Source of the DNA: Dimorphilus gyrociliatus
Taxonomy: Eukaryota; Annelida; Polychaeta; Dinophilidae
Assembly (NCBI GenBank): GCA_904063045.1
Contig: CAJFCJ010000076.1
Location: 67,858-131,857 of the forward strand
Direction of reading: 5' to 3'
DNA: 64,000 bases
A program made the translations under genes and the position numbers. Positions 12,554-22,820 of this stretch are shown piece after piece; within the stretch, counting starts at the first letter, position 1; every line of letters begins with the position of its first letter. The notes below the pieces were generated by a model that saw only the letters and a program-made list of their open reading frames with translations, ran no database searches and was not told the DNA's origin.

Positions 12554-12985
12554 ATGCTAGAGAAGCTTCACCCTGACCATTTGGGAGGAGGAAATAAATT
12601 CTTTTTTACAATGGTCCCTGAATTCCATAAAAATAATATTCACAATCACCATGGTCCCAGAATGACATTACAAATAATTACAAAGACCTTTTGGTACCCA
12701 AAATTAAAGATTACGATTGAGAATTCATTAAGGATTGCACTTTGTGTGAACAAATGAATGGTAGAAGTAGAGTATACCCTTTGGTAGAAATATTTCATCT
12801 TACATCACCAATGGAGTGGTGGCCATGGATATAATTGGACCTTTACCCATGGTTATGTCATACAGATTCATATTTGTGGTAGTGGATCATTTCAGTAGAT
12901 ACACAGTTCTATATGCACTAAAACAGCAAACCAGTAAAGAAATTGCAAATCTTCTTTTCAACATATGTGAGGAAGGAAATTAATC
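12554..12985 (+). pseudogene. Ty3/gypsy integrase fragment
   Basis: The frame reads like an integrase zinc-binding/linker region (FWYPKLK ... C..C, then QMNGR). After frame shifts the catalytic core start follows (DIIGPLP ... FVVVDHFSRYT ... LKQQTSKEIA), which matches the minus-strand integrase at 23055-23747 (IIGPLNG ... VIVDHMSRFT). It breaks off before the second Asp. It is dead and abuts a MULE remnant. Confidence 0.6.
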
Positions 12986-13094
12986 AATTAGTGGAGGAAG
13001 AAAATCAGCAAACCTATCCTTGATTCAAGAATTTTTGAACCAATCACCTGTAGGAAGTACAGGACTATCACCACAAAAAAATATTCTGCTACCA

Positions 13095-14260
13095 TCATCC
13101 AAAAAGAAAAAAATTTCCATTGTGGAAGAAAAAGCCACGACCACTCACAAGTGAAAATGTTGAAAAGCAGATTGTCATTAGAAATGATATCAAAGAGAAA
13201 TCTGCTAATGATATTAAATCATCTGGAAAAAGACTAGCTGAAGAAATTCTTTTCAACATTCTCATGGAAAGTGAAGTTTGCACAATTGCAAAGAAGTGGC
13301 CAACTACACAGGAGAAAAAATACACTAGCTGAACCAAATGATTTAAATTTTCAACTTGATTTAACTTTTGTGCCATTTGAATTTTTGAAGAAAGATATTT
13401 ATTCTGGCAATGAAAGAAGATTAGTTTTTGCAAGTGATCATCAGTTAAAACTCTTGTCTATGGCAAAGATATGGTACATGGATGGTACTTTCAAATTTGC
13501 AAAAGATATATTTTTCAAATGTTTTCAATGGCTTTTTAAAGAAAAATGGAGAGTTGAATCAGGTGCCATTGCTTTTTTCATTCCTAAGCTCAAAAAAGAA
13601 AAGATATAAAGTATAAATTACTTTTCAAGATAAATTAGGTTTATAAATACTTGAATCAATGATAATCTGTGCATTTAGGCTGTAAATGAGCTAATTGACA
13701 ACGTTTCTGTTCAAAATATTGTTTTGGACTACAAAAAGGCAATATAGAAAGGTATCAGAGATACTTGGACAGATAGTTTAATGGTTGGTTGCTCTTTTCA
13801 CTGGTCACAAGCAATATTCCGAAAAATTCAGGTTAGGAAAAACATTGAACAGTGTAAAAATGTAATCTAACTTTATTGTTTTATTTAAAGGATCTAGGGT
13901 ACAGTTCAGAATTTGAAAAGAAAGGAGAATGGAAATTGATGAAAATGAATTTGGCCTTACCCTACCTTCCTCATACTTTGATTGCAAATCAATTCAGCAA
14001 CATAAAATATGACTTAGTGGAAAGAAATAAACTTGTTGATTTGATTGAATATATTGAAGACAACTGGATTAAAAGTAGCTTTTGGCCTCCAGAGACTTGG
14101 TCTATCTTCAACCAAACAATAAGAACTAACAATGATTTAGGGGGTTTTCATCATAGATGAAATAAAAATTTAGGTTTAAATTTGTCATTTTATTTAGTTG
14201 TCCATGAACTAAAAAGAGAAACTGACTTAATTATTAAGTGAGAGAATTATTGTAAGATAT
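13095..14260 (+). pseudogene. FLYWCH/MULE-type transposase remnant, copy 1
   Basis: Order of motifs: a helical stretch containing GKRLAEEIL; FVPFEFLKKDIYSGNERR; the core IWYMDGTFKFAKD (first catalytic Asp in 'MDGTF'); after a short intron-like gap NIVLDYKKAI and VGCSFHWSQAIFRKIQ; then another intron and LALPYLPHT; then RTNNDLGGFHH. The order and the two intron positions match the copies at 17521-19992 and 34482. Stops and frame changes show it is inactive. Its C-terminal end (about 14220-14260, reading SER-IIVRYQK) is cut by an R1 LTR, so the LTR inserted later. Confidence 0.75.
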
Positions 14261-14264
14261 CAAA

Positions 14265-14480
14265 AAAGTTATAATTCAATTAACCTCCCTCAATATTGAA
14301 CCTTGTAACATCCTGTTACTAAAGATAAATGTGAGCTACACAGTTCAGCAACTGTAAAGTGATGATTGGATATCAGAGGCAAACCTCAAAGTATATAAAT
14401 ACTCAATATTTTCATTGTAAGTGTTTCTATCTGGACCCAAGGACCTGGAAAGATAACCTGGAAACAACCTCCACTAGAAT
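14265..14480 (+). repeat. Solo LTR-like repeat R1 inserted in MULE copy 1
   Basis: This copy repeats the R1 landmarks in the same order as 1-245 ('ttataattcaattaacc', 'gatgattggatatcagagg', 'caaacctcaaagtatataaa', 'ctggacccaaggacctgg'). It begins within the C-terminal coding region of the MULE remnant, giving a relative age: MULE first, LTR second. Confidence 0.6.
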
Positions 14481-15222
14481 TATTTACTCTAACAAACCTA
14501 TCTCTAATGTTGTGAGAAAATGCTATTATCATCAATAATAATTCATTTACCTTTATTTTATAAACAATTAATTATTATTGGTGGGGTAGAATATAAAAAC
14601 TTTTTCTTTTTCTTTATAAAACACCATTTTGCTGCTTCATTACATCTCTTTGGTATTAAATGCATTACTACTGTGTAGGATTAAAAAGTTTCATCGACTG
14701 TTTAAGCCTTTCGTCACTTCCAAAAGGATTTTTTTAGAAAATAGGCCAAGGTTAGCTGCTATAAACACCTTAACCTCTCTCCTCTATATTAACAAACACA
14801 TACATATGGAATTGGGATGTGTACATACAGTGGAAATTTCACTTTCTGAAATAAATTTTCATTTTACAAGATTGGCTAACCACTCACAGCTCACAAATGC
14901 AAGATGTATTGTTACAATAAATGTGACAGTGAATTGTACTCATTCAATATATTGAAAAGAAAAATATATTAATTGAACAACAACAGCAAAAATGAATGAG
15001 AAGGCAAAGACAAAAAAAAAGGAAAATTGAATAGAAAGACAAATATAAATGACAATGACATTATGTTAAAATTGGAAATATTAATAATTATAATAATACT
15101 TTAATTTCAATACAAACCTTACTATTGTCAAAGATATTTAGTCAATAAAATATTATCTTTAAAACAATTTTAGCCAAGTAGATTTATTCTCTTCTTTTTC
15201 TTCTTCTTCTTTATAACTCAAA
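14481..15222. other. Intergenic, no supported gene
   Basis: One 108-codon open frame (14629-14955) has no domain and no splice context that I can support. The rest is AT-rich. A pyrimidine-rich tract at about 15190-15215 precedes the next gene. Confidence 0.35.
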
Positions 15223-16595
15223 ATGGCTAAATATTTCTTGTATCTTTTCTTCTTATCATTCTATTTTAAACCTCATTTTTCAAGTAAAAAAAATTAAAGT
15301 ATTTCGATTTCAATTTACTATTTTTCTTTTCTTGTTTTTAAAGGAGGCTGCTCTTCGGACAGTGATTGTATATTCTTTTATGAAAAATGTGTTGGAGAAC
15401 ATTGCCAATATGATAAACTTTCCCATAGTTTAATGTATAATGGAGGTAATTTTTGAATATCATTAAGAAAAGAAACACTGTTTTTTATTTCTGTATTAAA
15501 TTCTAGATTATATAATTTCAAAGTTAGATTGCATTGGAAATGAAATTCCCCCTGAAACTACTATAACAGAAGAATCTGGTTCAATTTTAAATGCAACCTT
15601 TCAATGTCTTAATAAATGTCTGAATACATCAAATTGTACAGTCATTTCATTGGCATCCATTCAAGGAAATGATAAAACTTTTACCTGTTATTTTAAAACT
15701 TCTTGTTATGTTAAAACATTTGAACCAACTGATTTTCATTCAAGTATTTATTCTTTGGTTAAAACTGGTAAAAAAAAAACAATTCATAAACATATTCAAA
15801 ATAGTAAACTTTTCTTGTATTAGATGAGTTTTGCAAGACGTATTCTTCTGAGTTTAGGGATATACAATCTAAATTATGCATTATTACTTTGTGGAGAAGA
15901 TATTCAAAATGCTCTTCAAGTGATTTCTGGTTAAGAAGATATTATGATAATTTGACGCAGGCAACTTCAATAGACCAAATAAAACAATATATTAAAAACT
16001 TTTCAGTCATCAAATTGCAACTCCTGAAAATGTCTATGCTAAACATCATTTAACTGATGGCCTACTCAACTCCAATCTTAATTTAGGTGGTTGTACACAA
16101 ATAATTAATTTTGGCCCTGGTTCATCAGATTCTAATAAAATTTCGATTGCTATTGATTTGGTTAAAAAATATATAATAAAAGAAGTAATTATATATCCTC
16201 CTAATATTCCAGGCTATATTTTTGATATCTCTATCTCTCACTTATTCAATATTTATCTTCTAGGATACAAGAGAACTATTGAAATATCTGTTACAAACTC
16301 TTCTTCTCAAAATAATTCTCCTAATTTATGTCTTGAAGATTATGATGATGACAGCATAAACATAAAAAATCCATCTTTAACAACATCATTCTCAGTGATA
16401 GCATCAGGGCTTGAATTTAAACTTACCTTTAATACATTTCTTATGAATCATTATCAAATGGTGGCATACTTGGCATTTTTCTTTATGCTATCTTCCAAAC
16501 ATTTTTTCCTTGCATTTATAGCAATATCCCATTATCTCTCAACAAGAAGTGAAAGTTATCAAAAAATTGTTTGCTCAAAATTTTCAAAAACCTGA
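15223..16595 (+). CDS. Secreted PAN-like plus fucolectin-like (F5/8C) protein
   Basis: Predicted exons: 15223-15283, 15344-15445, 15507-15767, 15824-15929, 16007 onward. The first encodes a signal peptide (MAKYFLYLFFLSFYF). Exon 3 has PAN/apple-like spacing (CLNKCLNTSNCTVISL ... TCYFKTSC). Exons 4-5 carry a fucolectin-type discoidin domain: CHQIATPENVYAKHHLTDG, then GGC.Q, IAIDLVKKYIIKEVIIY and NLCLED. The 3' end is uncertain. At about 16210-16263 a GC-AG intron of a length divisible by three may or may not be removed. After ~16440 the frame may shift; the +1 frame stays open to about 16625. Likely role: carbohydrate- or protein-binding secreted factor. Confidence 0.55.
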
Positions 16596-16599
16596 TTTA

Positions 16600-17344
16600 G
16601 TTAATGATAAACTTACCTTAAATTGATAAATATTTAAAAGACCTATCCAAAGATACTCAAATTTTTCCATTATTGCTATGTTTTGTAATTAAACTTAGTA
16701 AATATCTTTTACAGATAGTATTTTAACAAAACTATTTTTTTGAAAGGAACCAAAACCAGGTAAACATAAACAAGCAATAGTTCCTCAACAAAATGGCGGA
16801 TCTATCATTGCATAATTTTTATAATCTCAAAAGCTTAAAATAACATTTAGACCTAATTATCTATACCAAATATTAATCTCTAAACCATTGTTCATATAAA
16901 AAATTACTGTTGATGTTTTCTCCTGTGGACGTTTTCTCCTGCACACCTAATTTTTGGGCCTGATAACATTCTTTTACAAACATACATAAAAATGTAAAGT
17001 GATGACTCGATAAAAGAGGCAAACCTCAAAGTTTGAGTGTTTAAACTTACTATTCTACATCTGAGTGGCATCATAATCTAATTATTGAGGAAGATCGCCT
17101 GGAAACAACCCTCAATGAAACAAACTCTCTAGATATTGCCAATGAAATTTGCATGGTACAGGAGAAAATGTTCACTATAGAAATTTAATGTATTAAAGGA
17201 AATATTTGATGTAGGAGTTATTATGATAATTTAAATAAGAAGAATTGAAAATATTTCAATCTGAAAAAAGTAAACTTCATAAAAAAATGGACACCATAAA
17301 ATTTGATAGGCTAACTTTCAATTTTTTTTCAAAATATATTTTAT
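16600..17344. other. Intergenic with decayed R1 fragment
   Basis: No gene is seen. About 16990-17125 retains R1 landmarks ('gtaaagtgatgactcgat', 'gaggcaaacctcaaagtt', 'cctggaaacaaccctc'). About 16915-16950 has 'ttttctcctgtggacgttttc' 'tcctgcac', similar to the sequence near 40738 on the other strand, so another small repeat may end there. Confidence 0.35.
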
Positions 17345-17510
17345 ATATAACAGTTTTTCATATTTTTGTTACATGAGAATTATGAGACCATCAGATTTCA
17401 ATATTGTAATCCTTTGACCACTAGAACCCAAGCTTTGGTAAATGTATAAAAGGAAATGCATTTCCCCAGCTTATGTCATTTCTCAAATTGCTCTTAATTG
17501 GATAATATGT
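17345..17510 (+). repeat. LTR-like repeat R2, truncated by MULE insertion
   Basis: The segment contains the R2 TATA block 'aaatgtataaaaggaaatgc' followed by 'atttccccagctt'. Similarity is lost at the target-duplication site of the MULE that starts at 17521, so the MULE may have inserted into this LTR. Confidence 0.5.
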
Positions 17511-17520
17511 ATATTTTATG
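17511..17520. repeat. Target-site duplication, left (ATATTTTATG)
   Basis: Exact 10-bp match to 19993-20002, directly flanking the MULE. Confidence 0.85.
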
Positions 17521-19992
17521 GGATCAACAGAAGTCGCCCAGAACTAAAGCAGAACTCGCCCTGTACATTTATTACACTTCCATCTAGTGAAGATTGTTTA
17601 AGTGAATAGTATATTTAGACAAAGTTGAATAAAGACTATTTTTCCTTGTACATTTTAAACAGAACAATACCAAAAAAATATTGATTACAGTTGAAAGTGC
17701 AACAATTATTTGCAATTATTCATTTAATTTCTGAATAAAGTATAGAACATTTTTCCAAAACTTCTGATGAAGTCAGCTGATGATTGTCAAATCTCTGCCA
17801 AATTTTAAATATCTCACTTTGCATATTTTTGTAATGCTTTCTCTGGTACCTCAATATCTTTTTCTCAGATAGCATTCTCTGATAAGCTGGAATAAGATCT
17901 GCTTCTCTTTTTAATTCGTCTATTACTGAATAGAATGATGAATTTGCTCTTAAGTTTCCATTTAATCGATTATGGAATCCCTCCACATCATTATTAGTTC
18001 TAATTGCATTTTGATACACTGACCACTGCTTTGGTGACCAAATATTATCTATAATCCAAGTTCTCTCAAAGTACTTTATTAAGTCACCAAGTTTATTAAT
18101 GGATTGAAGGTAATCTTTTATTCTTCCAAATTCTATTGGAGTTATGTGAGATGGAAGAAATGGTAATGCCATAATCTGTCTCATTTCAAACCATTCTGCC
18201 CTTTTTCTATTGAAATCTGATGAATATCCAAGTTCCTAAAAAGTTAACAACTATAGATTAAATATATATTTTATTTTACTTTTCCACCTGTATTTTTCTA
18301 TAAACAGCTTGATTCCAATGAAACAAACAACCAGTTAGTGTAACATTTTCCCAATTGTTTAAAACAGCTTTCCAGATAGCTCTTTCAAAATCCATCACAA
18401 TTTTCTTTGGTGTTTTGAATTCCAAAAGTTCATTTATTGCCTGCAAATGAACTTTATCAATACCAATAATTCTTTAACTATATTTTACAAACCTTAAATA
18501 GTATATTGTAAGCTTTCTTCTTCTTTGATGTCATAAATGCAAACATTAAGGGGACCTGTTTCATTTCTCCTTCTTTTTTCAAAAATGAATGCAAAGAAAA
18601 TAATTGTTTGAAAGGATGTTTTACAATTTTAAAAGTTCCATTCATATACCAAATTTTGGATGATAAAAGCAGATCAAGTTGTTTTGATGTGGAGAAGATA
18701 ATAATCCTTTCACCATTTTCAAGAATATCTTTTCTTAAAAAGTCATCTGGTATGTATGTATTATTTATGAGAAATTTTTGTCCAATTGGTTCATTAGGTT
18801 GATTTTTTCTTCTATGATAATTAATCATTTCTTTGCAAGTGTTTACTTTTACAACATTTCCCATATTTGCATATGGAAGTATTGCATTTTCAGCTAACCA
18901 TTTGCCACTAACATTACTTTTAGACTTTCCATTATGTTTTGCATTTACTTAAATTTCAATGTTTTGTTCTAAATTCTTTTTTGGTGGATGGATGTGTTGT
19001 TTAGAACCAAATTGAAAACTGTTACATCTTTGAATAACGCTGGCTGGGCATCTCATTTTCTTATTTCATACACTACATATCCAAATAGTACTATTCTTGT
19101 ACTGTCCTTTTACAGTAAAAGAGTTACCATTGTGTACAAGTAGTTCTTTTTCTCTTTGGCTTCCATTTGGAAATATTTTGAATTTACCATCTCCCTCATA
19201 GTTTTCTTCTGCTATGCTTTCAAATGAATCTTCATTCATAGTTTCTGTTATGAGATTTAGATTTGGAGCTTGGTTGATTTCTGATATTTCATTATTCTTT
19301 GACAGCAACTCATCTGATTCAATATTGCCAACTAGAATGTGAGTAACAACTTCCTCTTCATGATCAATATCCATGGAAGACATTTTGAAATTTTCTACTT
19401 CATTGGATTTGTTGGTGATATTATTTAGAGGCTCTTTGTCATTTTCTTCAACAGTTGACTCTTCAACCATATCTTGAGTTTTAGAATGCTCATCACACCT
19501 TCTCAAACAAATTCTCAATGTTTGATTAGTAATAGATGAGCATATAGAACATAATCCATCTACAATAAAAAAATCTTAGATATTGATATTAATCAGTAAA
19601 TATCTAACCTGATAAACACATCTAGTGGAGTTTATGTAAACAAAGAAGGCATTTGCCTTGCTTTTTTTTGTTAATTATCTTACAGCATCCATAGCAGAGT
19701 ACAGGGATTTTCATAACATTCTTTCTTCTAGCACCTTTTGGAAGAAAAAATGTATAACCTATTTAACAACCTCAAGACCAACAATTGTATTTGAAGATAA
19801 TAGGATGGTAAAAATGTCCTATGTAAAATAGAAACTGGTATAATCATTTCTTGTTTTATCACTCAAAAACTTAAATAAAACAACAAGAAAAAAGATATTT
19901 TCTCACTCACTGGGGCAACTTCTACCTTTGCTCTGGGCGACTTCTGCCTTAGTTCTGGGCGACTTCTGTCCTGGGCAACTTCTATAGTATTC
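17521..19992 (-). mobile_element. MULE DNA transposon with TIRs and 10-bp TSD
   Basis: The left end begins GGATCAACAGAAGTCGCCC. The reverse complement of the right end begins GAATACTATAGAAGTTGCCC. Inside both ends the motif AGAAGTCGCCCAGAACTAA recurs (once left with a partial repeat, about three times right), giving subterminal repeats. The exact direct repeat ATATTTTATG flanks the element at 17511-17520 and 19993-20002. Length is about 2.47 kb. The transposase is on the minus strand. TSDs of 9-10 bp are typical of the Mutator superfamily. The sharp ends and perfect TSD suggest a fairly recent insertion. Confidence 0.85.
17720..19714 (-). pseudogene. MULE transposase with N-terminal zinc finger, acidic linker and FLYWCH
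   Basis: Reading 5' to 3' on the minus strand. From 19714 there is a zinc-finger-like start (VLCYGCCKIINKKK ... CLLC ... H), with its last Cys pair (CSIC) in the next exon at about 19560-19520. An acidic linker (19518-19150) follows, then a FLYWCH-like block (FTVKGQ.KNSTIWICSV ... CPASV ... H.H) broken by a TGA at 19066-19068 and a further stop near 18953. The MULE core is at 18864-18478 (IWYMNGTFKIVKH), followed by VGC-type/HW exon sequence around 18470-18240. The C-terminal exon is 18184-17720 with AIRTNNDVEGFHNRLNGN. Introns separate the core from the C-terminus. Two in-frame stops make the present copy inactive, although its ends are intact. Confidence 0.75.
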
Positions 19993-20002
19993 ATATTTTA
20001 TG
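19993..20002. repeat. Target-site duplication, right (ATATTTTATG)
   Basis: Exact 10-bp match to 17511-17520. Confidence 0.85.
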
Positions 20003-21099
20003 ATAAGTGAAAGTAAATGATTTTAATATGAAATGAAACAATTATGAGGAAAGCATGTATTCCATTAAGGAGAAAGTTTGAATTTAGGAAATATTTAAAA
20101 ATTTCTAGACAAACTTGATATTCTATTTCTATGAGTATTTTGGTGTGTTACTAAATAAGGAATATAGATTTTCTCAGTTGGAACAAGAATGATATTTAGA
20201 AATCTTCAAGAAGGAACTCTACACTCTACATTTTCACTCATTTGAGGTCAAGTACTTTCTTGTACTGTAAGTGAAGGAATTTCTGTTTTGTTACAAGTGT
20301 AATTGCCTTTCCAATTTGCCAAAGTACTGGTCCAAATAGACATTGAGTTTATCCATAGAATGAACACTTGCAAAACCTCAGTATCTAGTTGAATATCAAA
20401 AAGTTGAACCCTAACTCTACTACTCAATTCCTCAATTGTTGCTCTAATGTTACTTACTTGAAATGCTTTTGACTTCCAAAATTGGTTCCAAACTAGGGCT
20501 ATAGGGTGAATTTAGAAATAATGACCATCTTTGACCTCTTGTAAAAATCTTTTGTTTAAAAAGCTGAGAAGCTATTGACAAAAATAAAAATAATAAATCT
20601 GGATTTAGTTGTTTGCTAGTGGCGCCCCCTGTGCAGAAAATTTAATCCATATCTGAGCAACCTGATAAAAAATCTAATTTGTGCAGCAACATTACAGAAA
20701 TTGTAATCATATTAATTTCTAAAGTAGTGAAATGACTGTAAATTTACAGATAATAAACTGGAAATAATATGATATGGATGTATGCTCATGGTAAATATTT
20801 GATCAGTAATTGATCACTGCAATTTCTTAATAATGAAAAATTTGCATTAATTATCAACTTTTACTAATTTATTATATTTTTTATGTCAAATTTCTGAAAC
20901 AAAAAACTTTTCATTATTGTTTAGATTTAATTTGTGTGAGGTATTCAATAGTATCTATGTTTGTTTCTTAGGTTTGTCGTAATTCTATATTGATATTCAA
21001 AAATTATGTTTTAAACAATAGAATATTAGAATTCTATTGAATAGGATATAATTTTAAACTATATATAACACAGTTTTGTTTGACAAACAGATTGAAGCA
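20003..21099. other. Intergenic with R2-end fragment
   Basis: No gene is seen. About 20260-20350 on the minus strand contains the R2 3'-end block 'ctatttggaccagtactttg', and with 17345-17510 it may be the other half of the R2 LTR split by the MULE. Confidence 0.35.
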
Positions 21100-21951
21100 A
21101 TGAAAAGACAAGATTTTACAGTTACTCTTTCTCTGAAATACCTTCTTTTGGTTATGCAATTTCATTGTTTCCATAGCAATATTTGTAATATACCCAAAAA
21201 TTTACGGGTAAGAGTTGGTGGTAAGTAGAATTATTAATTTATTTATTCAAAATTTTCATTCATTTTTATATAAAACAAAGATAAAACAGATACTTTATCC
21301 ATTTGCCAATCTGGAGGATTATGCTACGAAGCAAATTATGGATGTTTCCCTAGTAAATACTACTATTGTTTTTTAATTCTTAAATTTTAATAGGGAAAAT
21401 ATTTTCAGGCACTAAATTTGAAAACTATGAATAAAAACTATGGAGAAACAACATGCATTGTTGCTAATTTGATTGAAGATGAACAGAGTACATTAATCAA
21501 TTTTACACTTGAACATATTGCTTTTGATAATAGATACGAAACTTGTCATAATGCCAGTAGTTTTCCATTTAAAGTAAGATTCCCTTGGCCTACTTATGCA
21601 AATAATGTAAATGATATCTTCAATGTGAATATAACTGGTAGTAATTTAATCTGTGACCGAAAGGATAATGTAATTTTAAAACAAAATTTATTTGTCTATG
21701 TTCTATTAGATCATCAAATCAATGCTGAATTTTCAGGAAATTTTTACCATTGTAATTTGAATATTAACACCAAAACTTTTTGTCAATTTGAATGTAATTG
21801 TAAAGGAGAAATGTGTCAAGCCGTTTATATTAAATATTGGGATGAAAATGAAATTCTGAGTATATGCGAAATATCAATAAACTTTCAATTTGTAGAAATA
21901 ATAATACTTTGGTTTATTGTTAATTATCTGGCACCTTGTTTACCATTTTAA
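21100..21951 (+). CDS. Secreted protein with FPWP/CQAVYIK domain
   Basis: A probable signal-peptide exon is 21100-21220 (M...LKYLLLVMQFHCFHS), then a short Cys exon at about 21281-21352 (ICQSGGLCYEANYGC). The main exon runs from about 21394/21409 to 21951. The first splice is phase-consistent. The second is not: entering the main exon in the expected phase meets a TAA near 21426, so there is either a 1-nt error/frameshift or a junction I misplaced. The main exon has FPWPTYANNVNDIFNVNITG, then CQFECNCKGEMCQAVYIKYW. The same pattern occurs in the minus-strand gene at 41657-42483 and the decayed copy at 45230-45890. Domain function is unknown to me; an extracellular location is inferred. Confidence 0.5.
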
Positions 21952-21959
21952 ATACAAGT

Positions 21960-22500
21960 AGGATTTGGTCAGTAATTACTCTTTACCAGCATATTAAAAC
22001 ACCTTCTTATCTAGGCTTTACCTCAATAGCCCTTATAAAAAAAAGTCAATTGTACAGAACATTTCTTTCAGGATTGTAAAAGTCTTTTATTGAGGTAAAT
22101 CACGGATAATTCATACAAATTATTCTGTCTTCTACTGTCAATTGTCTTTGGAAGTTACTTAACAATATAGTTTTTGTTTGGATTAACCTTTTAATTGTTT
22201 ATTAAAAAGCAGAGATGTTAATTTTTTAAATAGTTTACAATTCAGAATAATTTTTGACCTCTTAAGCTCATTATTTCTAATACAAAATACTTTTCAACAG
22301 GTAAAATAAGATATAGGGAACAATGAACTTTTCCTCATAAATTTGTAGACAGCTAATAATGGATTTTGTTTGATGATTGTTGGTTTGTGTTAACTCATTG
22401 TATTATGGACAGGACTGACTACTTCTAGGATAAAAATATTGATTGTAATAATATCTTAAATACATTGAGCTGGTTTTATGACAAAGTTTCAAAAATTAAA
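21960..22500. other. Intergenic, no supported gene
   Basis: AT-rich, short frames only. Confidence 0.35.
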
Positions 22501-22740
22501 AAAAATGTCAACATACTTCCTGCTGCGGGTAGTTCTCTCACTTTCTCTTGTGCATTTTACTGCTTTAACCTCTAAATCAGCTGTGTTTATTTTGTACACA
22601 TTGGTTAATATGTTTGTCACAGGTTGGTTCAATACTTGACATTCCCTTTGATCTGTTAAATCCAATGCTTGCTGTCTTGCTGTCCATTTTAGTATTGAAT
22701 AGGAGGTACAAATTTTAAAGTGACGTTAGCACCAGTTGTG
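22501..22740 (-). pseudogene. Possible retroelement 3' fragment
   Basis: The minus strand has a moderately open hydrophilic frame (TARQQALDLTDQRECQVLN, then TNILTNVYKINT) just downstream of the gypsy integrase. Position and composition suggest the tail of the same element. No domain is recognised. Confidence 0.25.
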
Positions 22741-22820
22741 AATTGGTTTGTCATTGTCAATGGTAATAACATAAATATTATCATGATGAGAGGTATTACC
22801 TCTATAATTGGAAATAACAT

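Noticed and set aside
12554-12757. Independent small gene
   Set aside because: It reads as the zinc-binding/linker part of a gypsy integrase and continues, after frame shifts, into the integrase core.
14629-14955. 108-codon plus-strand frame as a gene
   Set aside because: No recognisable motif, and it lies in a repeat-rich interval just after a solo LTR.
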